Source: Aedes albopictus
Lineage: Eukaryota; Arthropoda; Insecta; Diptera; Culicidae
Assembly: GCF_035046485.1 (NCBI RefSeq)
Contig: NC_085138.1
Coordinates: 20,217,440-20,281,439 of the forward strand
DNA: 64,000 nt
Direction: 5' to 3'
In this document: positions 32,828 to 44,000 of the stretch, piece after piece
Position numbering within the stretch: position 1 is the first letter of the stretch
Layout of the letters: each line of letters starts with the position of its first letter
Position numbers and translations under genes: made by a program
Notes under the pieces: model-generated
Told to the model about the DNA's origin: nothing
Seen by the model: only the letters and a program-made list of their open reading frames with translations
Database searches by the model: none

Positions 32828-34741
32828 CCGTTAGGCCGAAAGCCGTTAGGCCGAATGCCGTTAGGCCGAATGTCGTTAGGCCGAATGCCGTTAGGCCGAA
32901 AGGGTCGTTAGGCCGTAAGGGTCGTTAGGCCGAAAGGGTCACTAGGTCAAATGGGTTGTAAGGTTTGCTTAGGCAACTGGATGGTAAGAAACTGTTTAAT
33001 GTTTGAGAGAAACGGTCTTCGACCTTGAAATTTTGGTTGGCTTTGAATGGTTAGTTGAATAAACACACTAACAGTTTTTCGCGTTTTAAAGTCTAAATTA
33101 TAGTTATACCGGAAACAAATTCAGATTTCCAGTACGAACATGATAAACAAGATTTAGTGCAACTGAATCGAGTTCTCTAAAACTTAGAAAGAACAGCCTA
33201 TGTTTGAAAGAAAGAAAAATCTTCGATGAAAAATTTGTTAGCCGTTATGCTTATAGTGAGTATAAAAGTAATATTACGAAAAAACACCCTAGGTTCAGAA
33301 GAAGGAAAATCTCTGTTGAAGGCTGTAATCCTCATAATGAGTAAAACATTTGACCTAGAAAGAGCAGCAGTAGACTACCGCCGTGAAACAGAACAGTTAA
33401 ACTAGAAAGAGTTTAGAAGAAGTAAAATTTCAGATGAAAAAGTTGATTGCTATAATACGAATATGAGTAAAACAGCCTATGTTCCGAAGAAGAAGGAACT
33501 CTGATGAAAAAGTTAATGACTGTAATCTTTATAATAAAAAAAGAACAGCCTATTTTCAAAAGAAGGAAAAATTTCCGGTGAATAATTTAATAGCTGTTAT
33601 GTTCATAGTGAAGCTTCAAGAAAAGCCTATGCACAGAAGAAGGTAAAAATTTAATGAAAAAATTAATGGCTGTAATACTTATAATGAGCAGAATAGTTAA
33701 CTAGAAAGAACAGCCTATTTTCAAAAGAAGGAATAATCTCTGATGAAAACAATAATTGCTGTAATGCTCATAGTGAGTAGAACACTAAAACTAGAGAGAA
33801 CAGCCTATGTTTAGAAGTAGAAAAATCTCCGATGAAAGATTTAAAAGCTGTAATGCTTATAGTGAGTAAAACTGTTAGACTAGAAGAAAAGCCTATGTAC
33901 AGAAGAAGGAAATACTCTTAGGAAAAAGTTTATGGCTGAAATACTTATAATGAGTAGAATAGTTAAATTAGAAAGAACAGCTTATTTTCAAAAGAAGAAA
34001 AAATCTCCGATGAAATATTTAATTGCTGTAATTCTCATAGTGAGTTGAACATTAAAACACAAAGAACAGCCTATGTTTAAATGAAGGACAAATCCCCGAT
34101 GATAAATTTAATAGCTAAAATGCTATATTTATTCTTCACCACTTATCCTTACAGCTTTTTTATCCACTAGGGCACTACGTAAGCGATTCCAATTGGCAGC
34201 TGATCTTACACTTTGTACAGCGCCTAAATGTATTCTATTTTACTACATTGAAGGCAACCATTTGCGCTGTTTTCTTGTATCCTGCTCATGCTAGAATGAT
34301 AAGTACGATGATGTTGATGCTTTTAGGTTAGGTATAATAGCCTTTTTGATTTGTATTACATTCATTTGCAAGTAGTATAATTATGTTGACAATATTACTG
34401 CATTGAATATCTTTATCCTGTCGATAGCTTTGGTTGTGCCCGTTCACCATAACACTTTGTTTCTAACTAAAAATAAGCTTTTTCGAGATGCTGTATTATA
34501 AATCTTTCTACTTAGCCTCCTTCATTGATATCCCCCACAGTTCCCCAATGATGTCGAGTTTTCTCATGTTTATTTCGTTTTGTGCAATATAAAACGATAT
34601 AAGTCAGGACAACCTATTCGGCCTAATGACTCATTCGGCCTAACGACTCTTTCGGCCTAACGACCCTTTCGGCCTAACGGCATTCGGCCTAATGGCCTTC
34701 GGCCTAACGGCATTCGGCCTAACGGCTTTCGGCCTAACGGC
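32828..34741. mobile_element. Foldback-like element with tandem-repeat termini
   Basis: Left end: about eight tandem copies of a 15-17 bp unit with core CGTTAGGCCGAA (32828-32950). Right end: the inverted equivalent, core TTCGGCCTAACG (about 34615-34741). The inside is an AT-rich array of roughly 100-bp diverged units (AGAACAGCCTATG...GAAGAAGGAAAAATCTCCGA...GCTGTAATGCTTATAGTGAG) from about 33180 to 34130. There is no transposase. It interrupts the RTE reverse transcriptase and about 50 codons of host sequence are missing at the site. Confidence 0.85.
33180..34130 (+). repeat. Internal tandem array of about 100-bp units
   Basis: Around ten diverged copies share AAGAACAGCCTAT, a GATGAAAAATTTAAT-like block and CTGTAAT(G/A)CTTATA(G/A)TGAGTA. 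It lies wholly inside the Foldback-like element. Confidence 0.8.
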
Positions 34742-35870
34742 CTGCTCCCTTTTGGAGCAATTAAATGAATTCCAAGAGTCTCTATACCTGGTGTTCATTG
34801 GTTACGAGAAAGCTTTCGACCGTCTCAATCACGGAAACATGTGGGAAGCCCTCAGGCGCAAGGGTGTCCCTGAGAAAATCATCGGCCTCATTGAAGCACA
34901 GTACAGAGCATTTTCGTGCGGAGTACTGCCGAACGGTGTATTGTCCGATCCCATCCGGGTCATTGCTGGAGTGAGGCAAGGATATATACTATGACCGCTA
35001 CTGTTCCTCTTCGTAATCGATGAGATCCGGGTTGGTGCGATTGACCGTGAACCAAATCGTGGATTGCTGTGGGAGCCCATTACCATGGAGCACCTAAATG
35101 ACTTCGAATTGGTTGATGACGTTGCTCTCCTAGCTCAACGGTGCTCTGATATGCAAAGCAAGCTCGATGATCTTGCCAACGCTATTACCATCAACGTCAA
35201 CAAGACCAAATCGTTGGATATAAACACGGTCAACCCTTCCAGCTTTACGGTAGATGGGCAATCAGTGGAGAATGTTGAAAGCTTCCAATATCTTGGTAGA
35301 CGAATGGCGGCCGATGGCGGCACCAAGATCGACATAGGTGCACGGATCAAGAAGGCGAGGGCTGCTTTTGCGAGTTTAAGAAATGTATGGCTCAATGGCT
35401 GCAGGTGTTCATCAATAGATGCCTATGGTATATAATTCGTGCATGGTGGCCTCACAATTGGATCTCCAACGTGGAGCTCCATCGTCGATGTCATCAAAAG
35501 CCGATAGCGACAGAAATTCGGGAACGAATGTGGAGGAGGGTCAACCACACTCTACGCAGGGGCGGAAACGAAATCTGCAAACAAGCGTTAGACTGGAACC
35601 CAGCATGATATCGTAGCAGAGACAGACCCAGAGGCTCATGGTGGCGCAGCCTCAATAACGAAATCAAGCAAGTCGAAAGAAATTTGACCTGGCCACAGGT
35701 CAAGGCGATGGCTGGCAATCGCCCAGGATGGTAATCTTTCAATTCGGCCCTCTGCACCACCGTGGGTGCCCAGGACTGAAAAGTAAGTTGAAAGCCCCAC
35801 CACCAGAGGAACTGGTTACGACCCATTGGGCGGCCATGAGGTATGTCACCCCTCACCTGAGGCCATTGAT
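34742..35870 (+). pseudogene. RTE ORF2, RT core and C-terminus
   Basis: LVFIGYEKAFDRLNHGNMWE, VIAGVRQG (followed by a stop at 34993), DDVALLAQRCSDMQSKLDD, KSLDINTVNPSSFTVDG and FQYLGRRMAADGG. The C-terminal part then continues in other frames (ATEIRERMWRRVNHTLRR, RPRGSWWRSLNNEI, WPQVKAMAGNRPGW). Stops and frameshifts make it defective. The first D of the FXDY motif is replaced by G (IGYEKAF). Confidence 0.85.
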
Positions 35871-36371
35871 AAATTAGACGGTAGGGGAGGGCAATGAACG
35901 AGGAATGAGTTCATGAACCTCAAGGCGATTGTCGACTCGGTAACCGTTCACTTTCCCAGAGATCGTCGACCAAGACAGCTGAAAGTTAAAAGTAAAGCAA
36001 GAGTTAGATAGACAGATAGGGTATGTGTGTGCCATCAGTAATCTCACGCTCCCATATTCATCCTATTCGAAAACAAGCGATTACTGTACCAATTGATTCC
36101 GTTACAAAAATAAGAAACAAAACAAACAGCGCTCCAATCATTTGTTTTGGTAGGATGAAATTGGGAGCCACATGCTTAGTACCCTAACTGACAACACTAA
36201 CGACAATGACACCTAATAGGAAACTTCAACGCGCAGAACTTGCATACAATATTGAAACAGATTTCTGACTAGAATTAAATGAGAATTACAATGTGACGAA
36301 GAGAATAGTGAACCGCCATACATAACTTCCTAGTTTTTTCCTGATAAAAAATAGTTAGTAGTGCCTAAATG
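35871..36371. other. RTE 3' flank and unannotated sequence
   Basis: Includes AGTTAGATAGACAGATAG at about 36003 and AT-rich sequence, with no ORF of note. It precedes the SINE. Confidence 0.4.
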
Positions 36372-36547
36372 TTTTTTTTTTTATCTGTATTAACGAGATT
36401 TTTAGCCCTAGGCTGGTTCATCTCGGGACCCACGCTTTACTTCCCTTCCGAAGGAAGAACTCACATTTTGCAAGTTTGTCGGGAGTGGGATTCGATCCCA
36501 GATCCTCGGCGTGATGGTCAAGTGTTCTAACCATTACACCAGGTCCA
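36372..36547 (-). mobile_element. tRNA-derived SINE, Feilai-like
   Basis: Read on the minus strand from 36547: GGACCTGGTGTAATGGTTAG (A box), GGGATCGAATCCC (B box), then a tRNA-unrelated body (GAGATGAACCAGCCTAGGGC, AAAATCTCGTTAATACAGAT) and an A-run. This matches the Feilai family described from Aedes aegypti, as far as I remember. No clear target duplication is seen. Confidence 0.9.
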
Positions 36548-36849
36548 AAATTTGACTACATTTTATGTGCATTTCGTGTGGTGGCGAAGAACGATTTTTC
36601 TGTAAGTTTTGTCTGCTCCTTCGTATTTTTTCCTGTTTAATATGTGATTCATTCGTCCAAATTTTAAATAGAACCCTTGAGAAACATGACACAGATCAAT
36701 GAAACGTCGGTCATAGAAAATATGTGTCATTTTGATTGCACACCGAAGGCAGTAAGGCCGAAAAAAATCAGGTTCAAGAACTAACAGTTGATGGCTTTCA
36801 CTAAAGTTCGGATCATATTGGGAACACGTTGATGCTTTTTGTTTTTAGT

Positions 36850-36915
36850 AGGTACTAGCTGACCCGGCAAACTTTGTATTGCCCCATTTTAATTGTGAAT
36901 CTTTCACTACGACAC
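36850..36915 (+). repeat. Fragment of the TAGCTGACCCGGCAAAC repeat
   Basis: TAGTACTAGCTGACCCGGCA, the head of the repeat seen complete at 41604-41880. It is followed at once by the minisatellite. Confidence 0.6.
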
Positions 36916-36939
36916 TTTAAATTGGTTTAGTTCTGATAT

Positions 36940-39060
36940 CTTCTGTTCCGGAAGAATCTTTAGTGGAACTCCTGAAGGTGTTCCTGTTAAACTCCTCGAA
37001 GAGTTGCTGGTAAATCCTGGTGGAATTACTGGAGGAATCTCTTGAACCAATTTCTGGAGAAATCTCTGGAGAAATCCTTGGAGGGATTCCCGAATTCTTG
37101 GAATAATTTGTGTTTAAACTGCGGGAGGATGATTTCCTTGAGAAATTCCTGGATAAATTGCCATTGTAATTTCTGAACAAATTATTGGATTAATTACTGC
37201 AATAATTCCTGAGGTAATTTTCGCAGTAGTTCCTGGGGTAATTCCTGGTGGAATTTTAAAGGTATTCCTGGAGGAGTCCCAGAATCAAATCCTGAAGAAA
37301 TGCCTGGAGGAATGCCTATGAAAATTCCTGGGGGAACTCCTGGAGGAATGCCTGGAGATATGCCTGTGCGAATTTCTGGAGGGATATCTAGAGAAATTCC
37401 ATGAGAAATCTTCAGAGGAACTTCTGGAGGAATTTCTCGATGATTTTCTTGAAGAACCGCTGGTTAACTTTCAGGTACAATCCCTGGAGGAATCCTTTAA
37501 AGAATTTCTGGAGAAATTCCTCGAGGAGACCCTTATGGAATTTCAACAGGAATTTAAGGAGGTATTTATAGAAAATACCTGGAGGAATCCTTGAGAAACC
37601 TCCAGAGGAACTCCTTGAGGAATCTCTGCAGAAATACCATTAGGTAATTCCAGAGGAATTTCTGGATGAATTCCTGAAAATATTCTTGGTGGAATATCTG
37701 GATGAATTATTGAATAAATCATCGGAGAAATTCCTGAAGGAATCTCTGGAAGAATCTTTAGAGCATGGTTTCCCAAACTGTGGGTCGCGACCCCTCAGGG
37801 GGGACGCCGGCCTTCATACAGGGGGTCGCGAGGGACAGTAAAATATTTTGCAGTAACAGACAACAAATGAGGGAATTTCTATGAGGGGGCGCGAAAACTA
37901 CGTCTACTGGCAAAAAGGGGTCGTACGATCTGAAAGTTTGGGTACCTATGCTTTAAAGGATTCCCTAAAGGATTTTTTTTTTTTTTAAGAGGTTTTACCG
38001 CAATGCGGCATTTGCCTCTACAAAGGAATTTCTGGTAAATGCCTGGACCAATTCCTGAAGGATTTCCCGGAGGAAATTCTGGTGGGATTCCTGGAGGGAC
38101 CCCTTGAACCAATTCCTGGAGAAATCTCTGGAGAAATCTTTGGAGGCATACCTTGAATAAAAATTTATGGAAAAAATCCTCAAGAAAACCTGGATGAATT
38201 CCCGGAGGAATCCCTGGAAAAACTTCTGGAGGAATCATTGAAGAAATTCTTGAAACAATTTCAAAAAGGAATCCCTGGAGGATTTTCTGGATCAATTCCT
38301 GGATTAATTCGTGAGGTAATTCCTGGAGGTATTCTTGTTTGGCAATCCTGGAGGAAATGCCTGGATGAATTCCTGAGGAAAATTCTGCAGGAATTCCTGA
38401 GTTAACATCTGCAGGAATTCCTGGGGTAATTCCTGGTAGAATTCTTAAAGGTATTCCCGGAGGAGTCCCAGAATCCTGAAGGAATGCCTGGATGAATTCC
38501 CGGAGAAATCCCTGGATGAATGCCTGGAGGTATTTCTAAAAGAGTTTCTGGAGGAATTCCTAAAAAAAATCGTGGAGGAATTCAAAGAGCAATCCCTAGA
38601 GGAACTCCTGAAGGAATGCCTGGAGGAGCTCCTGATGGAATTCCAGTAGACATATTTGAGAGAACTTCTGGAGAAATCTCTAGAATTCCTTGAGCTATCT
38701 TCTAAGGAAATCCCTAGAGAAATTGCTGGTGGATTTTATTGAAGAATCACTGGAGAATTTCCAGGAAGAATCCCTGGAGGAATTCTTGAACAAATCCCTG
38801 AAATAATTCCTGGAGGAGTTCCTGGATGAACCCCTGGTGGAATCTCTAGAGGAATTGCTCGAGGTATATCTAGAGGAATACCAGGAGGAATTTTTAGAGG
38901 AATCTCTAGCGAACTTTATAGAGAAATTCTTGAACGAATCCCTGTAGGATTTTTTAGACGAATCTCTGAAGGAATCCACAGAGGAATCCTGGAACAACTC
39001 CTGAAGGAATTTCTGGAGGAATCCCAAGAAGAGTATTTGGAGTTATTCTTAAAATAATCC
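36940..39060 (-). repeat. Minisatellite of about 30 bp (GGAATTCCTGGAGGAAT), second large locus
   Basis: Diverged units TTCCTGGAGGAATTCC/TGGAGAAATCC over about 2.1 kb, interrupted by a hAT-type MITE at 37764-37950 and a T-rich insertion at about 37975-38030. Long spurious ORFs rich in Ser, Arg and Pro arise in several frames. Confidence 0.9.
37764..37950. mobile_element. 187-bp hAT-type MITE
   Basis: Left CATGGTTTCCCAAACTGTGG, right AAAGTTTGGGTACCTATG. 8-bp flanks CTTTAGAG (37756-37763) and CTTTAAAG (37951-37958) fit a hAT target duplication with one substitution. The body has GTCGCGACCCC and GGGGTCGTACG arms. Confidence 0.85.
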
Positions 39061-39837
39061 CGGAATTAAGAACCGAAAAAAGGTGATTTGAATTTGTTGC
39101 TGTCACGGTATATCTTTCGAATAATTTTTCAGGTTCAAAAGTATTATTATCACGAAATTTAACCTTTAGAAACATTGTGTGGAGCACAGAGATAGGGATC
39201 CCTGTCCAAATGGCCACTTTATTTATTTAACAAAACTATTTTCATATAAACTTATAAACTTCCGTTAGCAATTTGAGCATAGTTTTTTTCCGATTGAATA
39301 TTACTTTTAAAACAAATTATAACGGATAAAAAATTGATTGTTAAACTCTATTTCAATTAAAATTTTCTGTAATATATCCCTTTTTTAAGATTTAGATATG
39401 AGAAACTTACTTGATGTTAGGTAAACATTTTGATTAATTTTTGATATCCATCTCACTGCGTGCGGTGGGGGAAATATTGAGCGGAAGGGGTTTTGACGTT
39501 CATTAGGAAGAAATTGAAGCAATTGCATGCATGGCACCTACATATTTCGATCCCCAACAATCTTCAATGTCCCAGCAGCTCGTAAAGGTAGATATGACCG
39601 TCTGGAGGAAAAAAACGGTGGGCTTCGTGGTCGTGCGGCTACAGGTGTCAATCATCTGTACATGCGCGTAACTCTGCTAACGTCGGATTGTGTTTTTTAT
39701 TCAAATTTGAATGGTTACGTAGGTACATGTAGTGTCGACGAATTAATTAACTGACCGGTAATCAACCTAGGCGGTTCCGAGGTCAATAAAATAGTTTCAA
39801 AATTGAAATACTTTTGAAATGTTTATTGCACACTACT
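39061..39837. other. No recognised gene
   Basis: AT-rich sequence with a 75-codon unexplained frame at 39527-39754. I see no repeat boundary or domain. Confidence 0.35.
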
Positions 39838-39966
39838 TTCCCGGCAAACGTCGTACTGCCTGCCTACTGTGTTTTTTGACATACAGCTCTATAAGGGCGT
39901 CCCTGGCGAAGTCATCTGTATGGGAGCCCCCCGTTCCATAGACCGGAGAGGTCTCACACCAAGCTA

Positions 39967-41272
39967 CCCAAGCAACCAAAAGTTCGGATACCACTTGAGG
40001 AACGAACTCAGAAGTTTAAGTTCGGTTCAATTCAAGTTTCGTTGAACTTAAATCTCCAAAAAGTTCCTTATATATTAGTTATGAACTTGGAAGTACATGT
40101 ACAAGCTTTTGACATCTCTTCAAAACGACATTAAAGTCGAAAAATGGTTCAGAAAGAACTTATGTTGAACTTTAAAACCGAGTTCAATCAAATATTAACC
40201 GAACTCATGTTGAACCTTTTCGTGCCTTTAAAACTCAAATATAGTTCATTTGGGCATATTACAACAACTTTAAATGTTCCGTTCCGAACTTGTTTCGGAC
40301 TTGTTTTGAACTTACAACTCAAAGTACGGATAAACATTAACCGTACCAAAAGTGAACTTCATTTGAACTTCGGCGACAGCGGGGCCGGGGAGAAGTTCTC
40401 ATTCAATTAAATCACTCGGAAATCGAGCGCAGCAGCCACAGTTTGTGTTAATTTCACAAGTACAATTTGTTTCACTATAATATTTCAACGGACTTACTTG
40501 TAATCAACCCAAAGCACCCGTATTGTGTGGCTCAAAGGCTGCCCCCGCAGCGGAAAACTGTTCTGCCTAGGATTCCGCCGGCGTTTTTTCGGCTGCGGAT
40601 AAAAGTCCTCCAGCTTTGCTGGGTGTTTCAACCCACTTTTTGCACCAGCGTGCCGGTAATCGACGCGATCGTTGTCACTGAAAACTTATAAACTTTTCTG
40701 AATAATTGGCACTGGCACTAATTTATTGCTTTGCACTTGATTCAATTACGAACCAAAACAAACTGAAAATGTCAAACTAAGTAAGTTCACAAGAAGTTCC
40801 ACGTAAACTTCTTTCGAACCTTCGGCTTGAGGTTCAGAGAAAGTTCACTCGCGAACCTGATTGAGCTCTACTAAATGATATCAGCATATTGAGTAAAATC
40901 CCGCAGTGCCTAACAACACATACATGGAGTAGTGGTTAGGCGCCGGCTTTCAACGAGGAGAACCCGAGTTCAATTCTCAGTAAGTAAAAAACATTAAAAA
41001 TTATTTCAAGGTATTAGTCAATTTGGATTACACATGTACTAATGTCTCATACTAATAAATTACTTTTGAGGACTAATTTATTTTTTTTTAATTTTTTCGA
41101 AGCTTATTTTTAAGCTGAATAGCGTTCCTTTCAGCGACACAAGTGTACTTTTTGTGAACTGAAGTTCGGTTAATTACTTAAAAAGTGAGCTGAATAGAAT
41201 GCTATTCATCTTCCTTCGAATAGCTGATTAAGCCCAAACATGCTATTTTATCCGAACTTTTGGTTGCTTGGG
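39967..41272. mobile_element. 1.3-kb TIR element, family D, copy 2 (complete)
   Basis: The terminal inverted repeats CCCAAGCAACCAAAAGTTCG / CGAACTTTTGGTTGCTTGGG are perfect over at least 24 bp. TA flanks both ends (39965-39966 and 41273-41274). The empty site in the sister repeat at about 41730 reads AAGCTAAGAACC with a single TA. There is no transposase frame. Confidence 0.93.
40925..40985 (+). other. tRNA-like segment inside element D
   Basis: TGGAGTAGTGGTTAGGCGCC resembles an A box and CCCGAGTTCAATTCTCAGTA a B box. Probably a SINE head or tRNA relic picked up by the element. The family D copy at 7928 does not show it. Confidence 0.35.
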
Positions 41273-41354
41273 TAAGAACCTTCCCCGGCCTCCAAAATAC
41301 CCACACACAAAATTTCACACCGATCGGTTCAGTAGTTTCCGAATGCATAGCGGT

Positions 41355-41440
41355 CAGACAGACAGACAGACGTGCAGACAGACAGACAGACAGACAGACA
41401 GACCGACAGACAGACAGACCGACAGACAGACAGACGGAAA
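41355..41440 (+). repeat. (GACA)n microsatellite
   Basis: About 18 imperfect copies of GACA with occasional CGACA. It ends the first GACA-tailed repeat. Confidence 0.95.
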
Positions 41441-41603
41441 TCCATTTTTATATATACAGTAATGTTCCGATTTTATCACGGCCTCCGCGCATCAGTCCTT
41501 CATTTTTCATTCATTTGACATTACATTTGAGAGCAAGTATTTCCACTCTTCTTTAAGATGAATGTTGAAGGCGTGTTTTGCAACGTTAAAAATATTGAAA
41601 ACT

Positions 41604-41817
41604 AGCTGTCCCGGCAAACGTCGTACTGCCTGCCTACTGTGATTTTTGACATGCAGCTCCGTAGAGACGTCCCCTGCAAAGTCATCTGTATGGGAGCCCC
41701 CCGTTCTAGAGACCGGAGAAGTCGCACACCAAGCTAAGAACCTTCCCCGGCCTCAAACATACCCACATACAAAATTTCACACCGATCGGTTCAGTAGTTT
41801 CCGAATGCATAGCGGTC

Positions 41818-41856
<39 letters not shown>

Positions 41857-41885
41857 AATTCATTTTTATATATATATAGATGTTT
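41604..41885 (+). mobile_element. GACA-tailed dispersed repeat, uninterrupted copy
   Basis: CTAGCTGTCCCGGCAAACGT through ACCGATCGGTTCAGTAG to (CAGA)n and TATATATATAG. It preserves the empty site for element D. Confidence 0.85.
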
Positions 41886-42077
41886 ATAGATTTTGTAGTA
41901 TATTTAAAAGATTTTTTAAAAATAGGCGTGATAAAATCGGAACAATACTGTATAGATAGATAGATAGATAGATATAGATTTTATTTTCGTTTATTTTTGA
42001 ACACACAAATTGATCGTATTGTTAAACGGAAAAGTATGATTTAAAACTTTTGAAGCCAGATTGTTTCGCCGCTGCTG

Positions 42078-43062
42078 CTATAACCTCGCTGATTTCAAAC
42101 ACGTTGTTATACTCGATTTCATCGCCGGAGTCATATATGACTCTTCCAGCTCCAAAGGGTTGAGGTACCTATGATCAAGTGAAAATAAATTCAAATGTGC
42201 AGCAAAAAACCCAATATAATTTCTTCTAATATTTACCAGTTTACTGGTCATTTGCCAACGAGTCATAAATTCGCCACTCCTTGATGTCATCCAAAATGCG
42301 CTGCCCCTTACTCCACTTGTCGTACAGCCTATGGAACAAAACTCCGTCGAAAGGAGGATCATTGCGGAAGCTGTTCGCCTCCTCCAAGCTGACCAAGCAA
42401 ACAGCCTTGGCCACGAGTGCGTAAATCTTCTGGAACAGGAAAACCAGCACGAATGGGTGAATGCTGACCGTTTCTGGATAAACAACGGCCCGGATATCGT
42501 ACGTATTGTAGGTCACATCATGGGCCACCTGCAAAAATGCATCAGCTTCGAAGAGTTCAATGGCCCGCTGCTCCAGCAAGAAGTACACGGTGAGCACAGT
42601 CATGCGTAGCTTCCGCGGAACTTGTCGCAATTGTTCGGGTTCGAGAGTATCCGATGCAATCCACGCCAACAGTTGGAATTTGATCTTGCGCAGAGTTTTA
42701 CGCATAAACGGTTCCTTGGACATCAGTACGGGCAAACTCGGTACATCCATGCAACGTGGATATTGTACTGGTACACTGTGTTCCCGGTGAGGACTTTGAT
42801 GACTCATTTTAATGATGACCGGGCAGTGAGTTGGTCGTTGCGGCTTGCGATGAAACAGGATAATTGCGGCCATACGCTGGATTAGCGTAACCTGAAGCGT
42901 TGAATAGTGGTGTCCTATGTCGTTCCGACGCATGTCCACTGTCCCTATGGAAACGTCCAGTGGCGTACCTTGCCAAATTTGATACAAGAATGGGGTATCT
43001 TGTTCGAGGAGCACTTTTATGGTGGGATCATTTGTCGGGTTCACGTTCTGCGGGCGAATATT
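42078..43062 (-). CDS. C-terminal domain of the FAM120-like XPG-family protein (3' exons)
   Basis: The exon 43062-42245 follows acceptor TTTTCAG and is open in phase 0. It contains TPFLYQIWQGTPLDVSIGT, ILFHRKPQRPTHCPVIIK, FMRKTLRKIKFQLLAWIAS, LRMTVLTVYFLLEQRAIELF and YDKWSKGQRILDDIKEW. These align in order with the FAM120A/B C-terminal domain (YPYIFHVLTKGEIKIAVS, FSPVIIKEW, MRAFLACMRSDTP, LMVLCCVLRYMV). The donor GTAAAC at 42244 leads to a last exon from 42168. With standard phase it stops at 42080-42078; a second frame open to 42022 (YDSGDEIEYNN) looks more protein-like, so the end is uncertain. AATAAA lies near 41985. No start codon or XPG-N domain is upstream on this strand. The N-terminal half sits at 6784-7921 on the other strand. 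Confidence 0.8.
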
Positions 43063-43164
43063 CTGAAAACAAATGATCCAATTAGCTTAGCTTAGCTTAG
43101 ACTGACTGTGCATGTCAACTGGTATGAATTGCACTGAGATCCAACTGAATAATGGACGGGGGCA

Positions 43165-44000
43165 ACTATAGGTGGTGCTAGTTGTCAAGTAAATAACTTC
43201 AATATCTCTGAATCTAAAGCTGATAAAAATGTGTAGTCTTCGGAAAAAAACATCCAGAACAAACTGGTGATTTATCAGTTCACCGTAAGATGGCGCTAGT
43301 TGTCAAGTAAAGTTATAATCTTCAATATATCTGAATCCAAAGCAGATAGAAAACTGTCGTCTTCGGCATAAATGCTCGGAACGGCACGAACAATCTGGTA
43401 TTCCATCATTTAGCTGTTAATTTCACCGCTAGGTGGCTGCTAGTTGTCAAGTAAAGTTTTAAACTTCAACATCTCAGGACCAGTGCTGAAAATTTCATTT
43501 CGTCATACCTAAATTCAATCACATACAGCTCATTTTAGAAGCTGAACCTGAGAATATGATATATGAAAAACTTGTGCGGCTAGACCAGTTCTGCAAGAAA
43601 GTCACGGAAAACCGCTATGTTTTTGAGTATTTAAGGTAAATGTCACGGACTACATATGAAAAATGCCAAATGATATTCACCGTGAATATCATTTGCATTT
43701 TTCGAAAGAAGTCCGTGACATTTACCTTAAATATTCGAAAAATGTCGTTTTTTCCGTGACTTTTTTGCAGAGCTGGTTTGGCCACTCAAGTTTTTCATAT
43801 GTCATATTCTCAGGTTCAGCTTCTGAAATGAGCTGTAGGTGGTTGAATTTAGTTATGACGAAATGAATTTTTCAGCACTGCTCAGCACCCAAAGCAAATA
43901 TAAAACGGTCGTCTGTGATAAAGTTGTTCAGAAGCACAGGAGCAATCTGGTGATTTAAAATTAGTTGGTGAATTTGCCTCTAGGTGGCGCTAGTTGTCTT
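43165..44000. repeat. AACTAGCGCC tandem array (reverse orientation), interrupted by a hAT hairpin and the gap
   Basis: Units of about 120-150 bp are marked by GCTAGTTGTCAAGTAA at 43177, 43299 and 43446, with a last GCGCTAGTTGTCTT at 43987. Each has TCTTCGG, AATCTGGT and a CACCGCTAGGTGG-like block. The opposite orientation is found at 12225-12308 and 18112-18500. Confidence 0.85.
43481..43880. mobile_element. 400-bp hAT-type hairpin MITE
   Basis: The ends are CAGTGCTGAAAATTTCATTT and AAATGAATTTTTCAGCACTG. The whole element is a near-palindrome centred on ATTCACCGTGAAT at about 43676-43688. The 8-bp flanks CTCAGGAC (43473-43480) and CTCAGCAC (43881-43888) are typical of hAT, with one change. 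It is inserted in the AACTAGCGCC array. Confidence 0.9.

Larger units (their letters stand above)
28616..35870 (+). mobile_element. RTE-clade (JAM1-like) non-LTR retrotransposon, interrupted
   Basis: Endonuclease and RT segments of one element are spread over 7.2 kb. Endonuclease is at 28840-29466 and 31066-31238, the linker and RT N-terminal part at 31497-32827, and the RT core and C-terminus at 34742-35760. A 1.6-kb block, MITE A2 and a Foldback-like element separate them. The clade call rests on the RT style (FDRLNHGNMWEALRRKGVPE, GVRQG). Another copy of its 3' end lies at 57985-58190. Confidence 0.8.
39838..41460 (+). mobile_element. GACA-tailed dispersed repeat split by element D copy 2
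   Basis: The head CCCGGCAAACGTCGTACTGC...ACACCAAGC is followed at 39965 by TA and element D, and resumes at 41273 with TAAGAACCTTCCCCGGCCTC, ending in ACCGATCGGTTCAGTAG and a long (GACA)n tract. The uninterrupted copy is at 41604-41880. The class of the repeat is uncertain (SINE- or RTE-like). Confidence 0.8.

Noticed and set aside
41355..41440. CRISPR-like regular repeat
   Set aside because: A simple (GACA)n microsatellite in a eukaryotic retroposon tail, with no spacers.
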